A stretch of DNA of 24,620 bases from IMG/VR virus record IMGVR_UViG_3300034190_002788, positions 1-24,620 of that record; one strand, 5' to 3'. A model generated the notes under the pieces. That model was not told the origin of the DNA. It saw nothing but the letters and a program-made list of their open reading frames with translations, and searched no databases. The first letter of the stretch is position 1, and each line of letters begins with the position of its first letter. The translations under genes were made by a program, and so were the position numbers. The stretch comes from a virus. This document shows, piece after piece, positions 21,026-24,620 of this stretch.

Positions 21026-22835
21026 GTTTATCATAAGACCCTTTTACATTGCTGTAGTAAGCAATCGCATCATTAGCTCCACGTAAGCTCCATTCACCAA
21101 AATCTCCATGTGCTACTGTGGTCCAAACTTTAAGTCTATTCTCAGTTTCTAGTGTAGGTTCTGAATCCATAAACAATCTAAGTTTTAGTACTTCTCTGAA
21201 TGCTGTGCGCCAAGTCATCCAAGGATTTTGATTAAAGTGTGCTACACCTGACTGCATTGGTACTGACTCATGTGGTTGGCTAAGTGTAAAATCAATGCCA
21301 GGCTCATTGTTTTCCAATACTAGACGTTTGTTGTAGGCAATCATGCCTTGGTGTCCGTACTCCAATCCATTTACAGGATTAACACTGTTAAAGATATAAT
21401 GTTTGGGCTCTTGCCAGTAGTCCGGTCTCCAGTTGAAATCAAATGCTGGATTAACCTGTAGTTTAGCAAACACTGCAAAGAACCATGGGGTACTACTTTG
21501 CCTAGCCGCTTCTTGGTATGCGGCTGTTCTTCCATTAACTCCACGTACCCATTTTACTCTAGGACTTGCAGTCATTCTGTTACCCGATGAAGTAATATCA
21601 AATGCATAACGCAGTTCATCCGACGTGCAGTGTACCAAGTGATCGTAATACTTGCGTTCGTCTGGCTCACCGTTACTGATGTACACAATATCAAGATTTT
21701 GTTCCAGCACATGGTATTCACCTTTGCTGTCCATTATGTGCGGATAGTCATACATTTGCGTTTTTAAGTCTACCTTAACATCCTTGGGTACCAGTGTAGA
21801 TGCGCCACTTCGACTAACACGTTTGGCTACACGATCCTTGGCATGCCACAAACAAAAATGGTAATTCATGTTTAGGTATTTTTGATTAGTAAACAGTGTG
21901 TAAGGAAATTTAAAGTCGTGTTTTTTAATTTCTTCTATTAGATTATCGTGTTCGTAGTATACCGTTGGCGTCGAGAACCATCTTACAGTTTGGTCATCAC
22001 AATAGTTAATAACATTAAACCAATCCAGCAGTTCTAATTCGTACAACTGCTGTCGCATGCTTTCCACACGTATGTAAAATGTATCACCACGACGATTGTT
22101 ACCACTAGGAAACACATGTATCATATCACGTTGTGCTTCGTCGGGATGCCAACTAAAGTCAAACCCACTGTAGTCACACAAACTGCTAACAATCCACACA
22201 TACTCTGTTGTTGCTAAGTTTATGATGCGTTTAAACACATTCAAATGATTATCCACATAGCGTGTGCTTTTTATTGTGGGGTGCTGTTCACGTAAACTAT
22301 CCAATTGGTCTTTACTTTGTTGATTCATAAAGTCCATGTAGAATATTTGTGTGCTGTTGGCTTTGACTTTTTGACTGCTCATAAACTTTATGCCAGCAGA
22401 GCCGCGATACACAGGACCACCTTGACGTTGCCACTGTGTGGGGAAATGGTATTCGTAATCTGGTTCTAGTTCATCTGGGTGCCAACTGTAGTCAAATTCT
22501 GTGTCGTCAACATCCTTAGGTGTAGTCCAGTTTGTTTTATCTTGTTGACGTTTTATTTCACTGTCGTGAAAGTTATATTCTTGGTTGTGTGCTGTAAGTG
22601 GGTTAGCCAAGTATGCGCCGCCTGTGCGTTGCCATTGCGTACCAAAACTATGTACATGATCTGCTTCCCACGGAACAGGTACAAAATTAAAATTAAAATT
22701 TGAGTAATCATTGCCCCCATAAATATACCAGTAGTGGCGTGTACGACTTTGCTCTGCCGCATCCTTTAGACTACTAGCAGGTTTCTCAAATTCAAACAAG
22801 TTGGGCTTTGGCCCGTAATAGAAAACGTCAAACAT
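20958..22835 (-). CDS. Repeat-built glycosyltransferase-like protein
   Basis: The 625-residue protein consists of repeated units with the pattern T-x-x-x-W-[IF]-V ... FDFxW-x-PD ... H-x-F. Blocks are near 34-76 (HYWYIYGGNDYSNFNFNF), 113-143 (EFDYSWHPDELEPDYEYHF), 210-253 (EYVWIVSSLCDYSGFDFSW) and 449-500 (PWFFAVFAKL then FDFNWRPDYW). The C-terminal 250 residues resemble a phage family I associate with glycosyltransferases, whose members carry a DGD at the site where these copies have GGND, SLCD or AKLQ, so the acidic metal motif is degenerate. No signal peptide is seen. It is the only large minus-strand gene among plus-strand ones. Its ATG shares a CATG with the divergent gene. Function is inferred from the family resemblance. 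Confidence 0.7.
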   Translation of the reverse strand: MFDVFYYGPKPNLFEFEKPASSLKDAAEQSRTRHYWYIYGGNDYSNFNFNFVPVPWEADHVHSFGTQWQRTGGAYLANPLTAHNQEYNFHDSEIKRQQDKTNWTTPKDVDDTEFDYSWHPDELEPDYEYHFPTQWQRQGGPVYRGSAGIKFMSSQKVKANSTQIFYMDFMNQQSKDQLDSLREQHPTIKSTRYVDNHLNVFKRIINLATTEYVWIVSSLCDYSGFDFSWHPDEAQRDMIHVFPSGNNRRGDTFYIRVESMRQQLYELELLDWFNVINYCDDQTVRWFSTPTVYYEHDNLIEEIKKHDFKFPYTLFTNQKYLNMNYHFCLWHAKDRVAKRVSRSGASTLVPKDVKVDLKTQMYDYPHIMDSKGEYHVLEQNLDIVYISNGEPDERKYYDHLVHCTSDELRYAFDITSSGNRMTASPRVKWVRGVNGRTAAYQEAARQSSTPWFFAVFAKLQVNPAFDFNWRPDYWQEPKHYIFNSVNPVNGLEYGHQGMIAYNKRLVLENNEPGIDFTLSQPHESVPMQSGVAHFNQNPWMTWRTAFREVLKLRLFMDSEPTLETENRLKVWTTVAHGDFGEWSLRGANDAIAYYSNVKGSYDKLILSFDWAWLKEYYESLYKSRI

Positions 22836-24093
22836 GTATAATATATATAGTCATAATGAGAACATCTTAAATTTAGCTAAAAGTATTATAACAGAATGTT
22901 CCCTGATGTACCTACATCCTTTTGGGTCAACTCAACCAGAAAATGTTGAAATAATAGGAGGTAACGACAATGGACCAATGGTTGTAATTTATGATCAAGA
23001 ACCTCTTGACTTGTTTTATAACACACCTTTATTTAATTATATTCACGATATCCATAGAGATTTACAAGGTGAGTTCAGACCAATGATTCTGCTCAGTACT
23101 GAAAGGCGCAGTCAAGAAAAAGAAAAAATATTGCAACGTTATAATGCAATAGATGTTAATTATTTCTTTCATGCGTTTTGTGCAAGCGATTGGTACAGAG
23201 GTTATAGATATAACACGGGCATTACCTCGCCTGCAAAAAGAAAACTGCAAAAGAAATTTATCAGTTTCAATAGAATCACTGGCAGTATGCGTGCCTATAG
23301 AAGTTTGCTAATAGCAGAATTGGCTAATGTTATTGATCAAGGGTATGTAAGTTATAGCCACACATGCCCAGTACACAACGAAACAGTCCGCGATGCTTTA
23401 GTTAACAATAACAAAAAGTTTAAATTAAGTCGATCGTATATAGAAACCATGGCTAGTAAGATAGATAGTTTACCTAGCCCGTTGCGTATAGATAGCTCCG
23501 AAGCAGATATTCCAAACGGAAGTCAAAGTATAGGACCGTTGCCGGAACTGATGAGTAGTTTTTTACACGTGGTAACTGAAACAATGTTTTGGGACGATCG
23601 CACACATCTCACTGAAAAGATATTCAAACCTATTGTTGCCAAACAGCCGTTTGTGCTTGTTGGGTGCTATAAGAATTTAGAGTACTTGAAGAGTTATGGA
23701 TTTCGTACATTTGATCGTTGGTGGAATGAGGACTATGATAACATTGCTGATCCTGTACAGCGATTGAATGCAGTCAGTAACATTGTAAAAACTATATGCG
23801 AAAAGTCATTGCTTGATTTAGAAAGTATGTTACAGGATATGACAGAAGTTTTAGAATATAACTATAACTTATTTTACAGTACAGGCTTTTTAGATAAAGC
23901 CTGGGCCGAACTAGAATCCAGTTTCGAAAAAGTAAATGATAAATTAGTTGGCTGGACTAGGCCAAACATAGGCATGCCGTGCCCTCAAGTTTCTAGAAAT
24001 GAGCGATTGGAGATTAGACAGAATACCTCAAGTTACGAAGAGGAACTTAAGGCAATAGCTGAACTTGAATCCCAGATTTTGTCAAAAACTTAA
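22834..24093 (+). CDS. Putative glycosyltransferase (GT-B or fucosyltransferase-like)
   Basis: The 419-residue protein has a C-terminal donor-binding-like block at about 243-294: SFLHVVTETMF, then HLTEKIFKPIVAKQPFVLVG, then a GFRTFDRWW strand. The E-T-x-F ... T-E-K-I-F-K-P-I pattern is like that of fucosyltransferase/exostosin-type glycosyltransferases. The N-terminal half (MYNIYSHNENILNLAK) is less clear. It starts at ATG 22834, which overlaps the ATG of the divergent gene. A TATAAT at 22837-22842 lies inside the first codons, and no Shine-Dalgarno is evident, so the start is uncertain. It ends within the convergent dCMP deaminase gene (47 bases overlap). The family call is moderate; the sugar is unknown. 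Confidence 0.65.
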   Translation: MYNIYSHNENILNLAKSIITECSLMYLHPFGSTQPENVEIIGGNDNGPMVVIYDQEPLDLFYNTPLFNYIHDIHRDLQGEFRPMILLSTERRSQEKEKILQRYNAIDVNYFFHAFCASDWYRGYRYNTGITSPAKRKLQKKFISFNRITGSMRAYRSLLIAELANVIDQGYVSYSHTCPVHNETVRDALVNNNKKFKLSRSYIETMASKIDSLPSPLRIDSSEADIPNGSQSIGPLPELMSSFLHVVTETMFWDDRTHLTEKIFKPIVAKQPFVLVGCYKNLEYLKSYGFRTFDRWWNEDYDNIADPVQRLNAVSNIVKTICEKSLLDLESMLQDMTEVLEYNYNLFYSTGFLDKAWAELESSFEKVNDKLVGWTRPNIGMPCPQVSRNERLEIRQNTSSYEEELKAIAELESQILSKT

Positions 24094-24508
24094 TACCGCT
24101 GTCATCGCGATATTGCTCGTCATAGTAAACATTACTTACACCTGCTTGATAAATTAACTTAGCGCAGTCTAAACAAGGACTATGTGTGATGAACATAGTT
24201 GCGCCTTCACCACTTTCAGGACTACGTGCTAGTTTAGCGATTGCATTTGTTTCAGCGTGAAGGACTTCAGGACGACTTTTAAGCTCTATCACATGATGCT
24301 GGTGAGGGTTAGGATATTTCTTTAGGTGTTCGTTCTCAATCTCTATTTCACAATTATTATCCCACCCGCTAGGCATACCATTATAGCCAATTGAAATAAT
24401 CCTATTGTCTTTAACAATAATCGCACCTACTTGTAGTCTACGTGCAGTACTACACTCTGCAAATGCGTGTGCAGTTTTCATGTAGGCATTGATATGTTTT
24501 GACTTCAA
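24047..24508 (-). CDS. dCMP deaminase
   Basis: The 153-residue protein is a zinc-dependent deoxycytidylate deaminase, turning dCMP into dUMP for thymidylate synthase. The zinc ligands are H84 with catalytic E86 (VLHAETNAIA) and C112/C115 (SPCLDCAK). The block RRLQVGAIIVKDNRIISIGYNG matches the family. The start is a TTG at 24508 that overlaps the upstream stop (TTGA) with an AGAAGG ribosome-binding site. An ATG at residue 10 is possible, but the conserved N-terminal helix supports the TTG. It is convergent with the glycosyltransferase-like gene. With folA and thyA 6 kb away it completes a dTMP supply set. Confidence 0.93.
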   Translation of the reverse strand: MKSKHINAYMKTAHAFAECSTARRLQVGAIIVKDNRIISIGYNGMPSGWDNNCEIEIENEHLKKYPNPHQHHVIELKSRPEVLHAETNAIAKLARSPESGEGATMFITHSPCLDCAKLIYQAGVSNVYYDEQYRDDSGIKFLTKSGIQVQLLP

Positions 24509-24620
24509 AGTTTGCCTTCTGCTCGTAACTGTTCTCTAATTTGTGTAGCACTGATCTTGTGTATTTCTTCACCAAGGTCATGTTCTGTAAATGTGTATCC
24601 TACACCACGACCGTAGCTAA
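24505..24620 (-). CDS. C terminus of a nucleotidyltransferase-like protein (partial)
   Basis: The minus strand is open from the window edge to TGA at 24505-24507, giving 38 residues: YGRGVGYTFTEHDLGEEIHK then ISATQIREQLRAEGKL. The GRGVGY block followed by I-S-x-T-x-I-R is typical of HIGH-type nucleotidyltransferases. In T4-like phages as I recall, such domains occur alone or fused to an adenylylsulfate kinase. The last residues (AEGKL) suggest that this copy ends without an appended kinase. The stop overlaps the dCMP deaminase start. The rest lies beyond the window. Confidence 0.65.
   Translation of the reverse strand, partial: SYGRGVGYTFTEHDLGEEIHKISATQIREQLRAEGKL

Noticed and set aside
22479-22703. 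Plus-strand 74-codon frame inside the repeat-protein gene
   Set aside because: No ribosome-binding site; the minus-strand frame has clear repeats and family resemblance, so this is an antisense shadow.
1-24620. tRNA genes, CRISPR arrays, insertion sequences
   Set aside because: No cloverleaf with a T-loop, no regularly spaced repeats and no transposase motif were seen on reading both strands.

Overview
The window looks like a piece of a T4-like marine tailed phage (a myovirus resembling cyanophages or pelagic-bacterium phages). I estimate about 40% G+C by eye. The evidence is tight one-strand gene packing with ATGA/TAATG overlaps, a set of small proteins that I recall as typical of T4-like marine phages (for example those starting at 8082, 10535, 16314, 16930 and 18666), phage nucleotide genes (thymidylate synthase, dihydrofolate reductase, dCMP deaminase, FEN-type exonuclease), and one good match to the T4 late promoter at 11614. 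No structural, packaging or polymerase genes lie in this stretch and no tRNA was seen. The host cannot be named from the sequence.

Layout. 1-1497: the tail of an unidentified gene, folE, and a sulfotransferase. 1494-4759: a sigma70-like promoter, a large FG-GAP/VCBS lipoprotein with a subtilase-autotransporter-like tail, a secreted four-cysteine protein and a 30-residue membrane peptide. 4756-5858: a promoter immediately before a phosphoribosyltransferase ATG (probably a leaderless message), then a 2OG-Fe(II) oxygenase-like protein. 5859-9142: queD, a cupin, queE and four small genes ending in an SGNH-like protein, coupled by overlaps. 9135-12272: a FEN-type exonuclease, an MBD4-like DNA glycosylase and small genes. 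12302-17271: a consensus promoter, a MoxR AAA+ ATPase, a VWA/HExxH partner, a methyltransferase and small conserved genes. 17268-18941: folA, thyA and a small gene. 18910-24093: a sugar cassette (NAD-dependent epimerase/dehydratase, DegT-type aminotransferase, a 625-residue protein with repeated glycosyltransferase-like units on the minus strand, and a second glycosyltransferase-like protein). 24047-24620: dCMP deaminase and the end of a nucleotidyltransferase, both on the minus strand.

How the genes fit together. FolE, QueD and QueE are the first three steps from GTP to 7-carboxy-7-deazaguanine, the precursor of preQ0 and of deazaguanine DNA modification. QueC and a DNA-inserting transglycosylase are not in the window. 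The phage QueD and QueE both carry altered metal-site motifs. DHFR, ThyA and dCMP deaminase supply dTMP. The FEN nuclease and the MBD4-like glycosylase could form a small base-excision module. The epimerase, aminotransferase and glycosyltransferase-like genes suggest that the phage makes and attaches an amino- or deoxysugar, to virion, DNA or host surface. The sulfotransferase, oxygenase and phosphoribosyltransferase may be further decorating enzymes, but that is inference.
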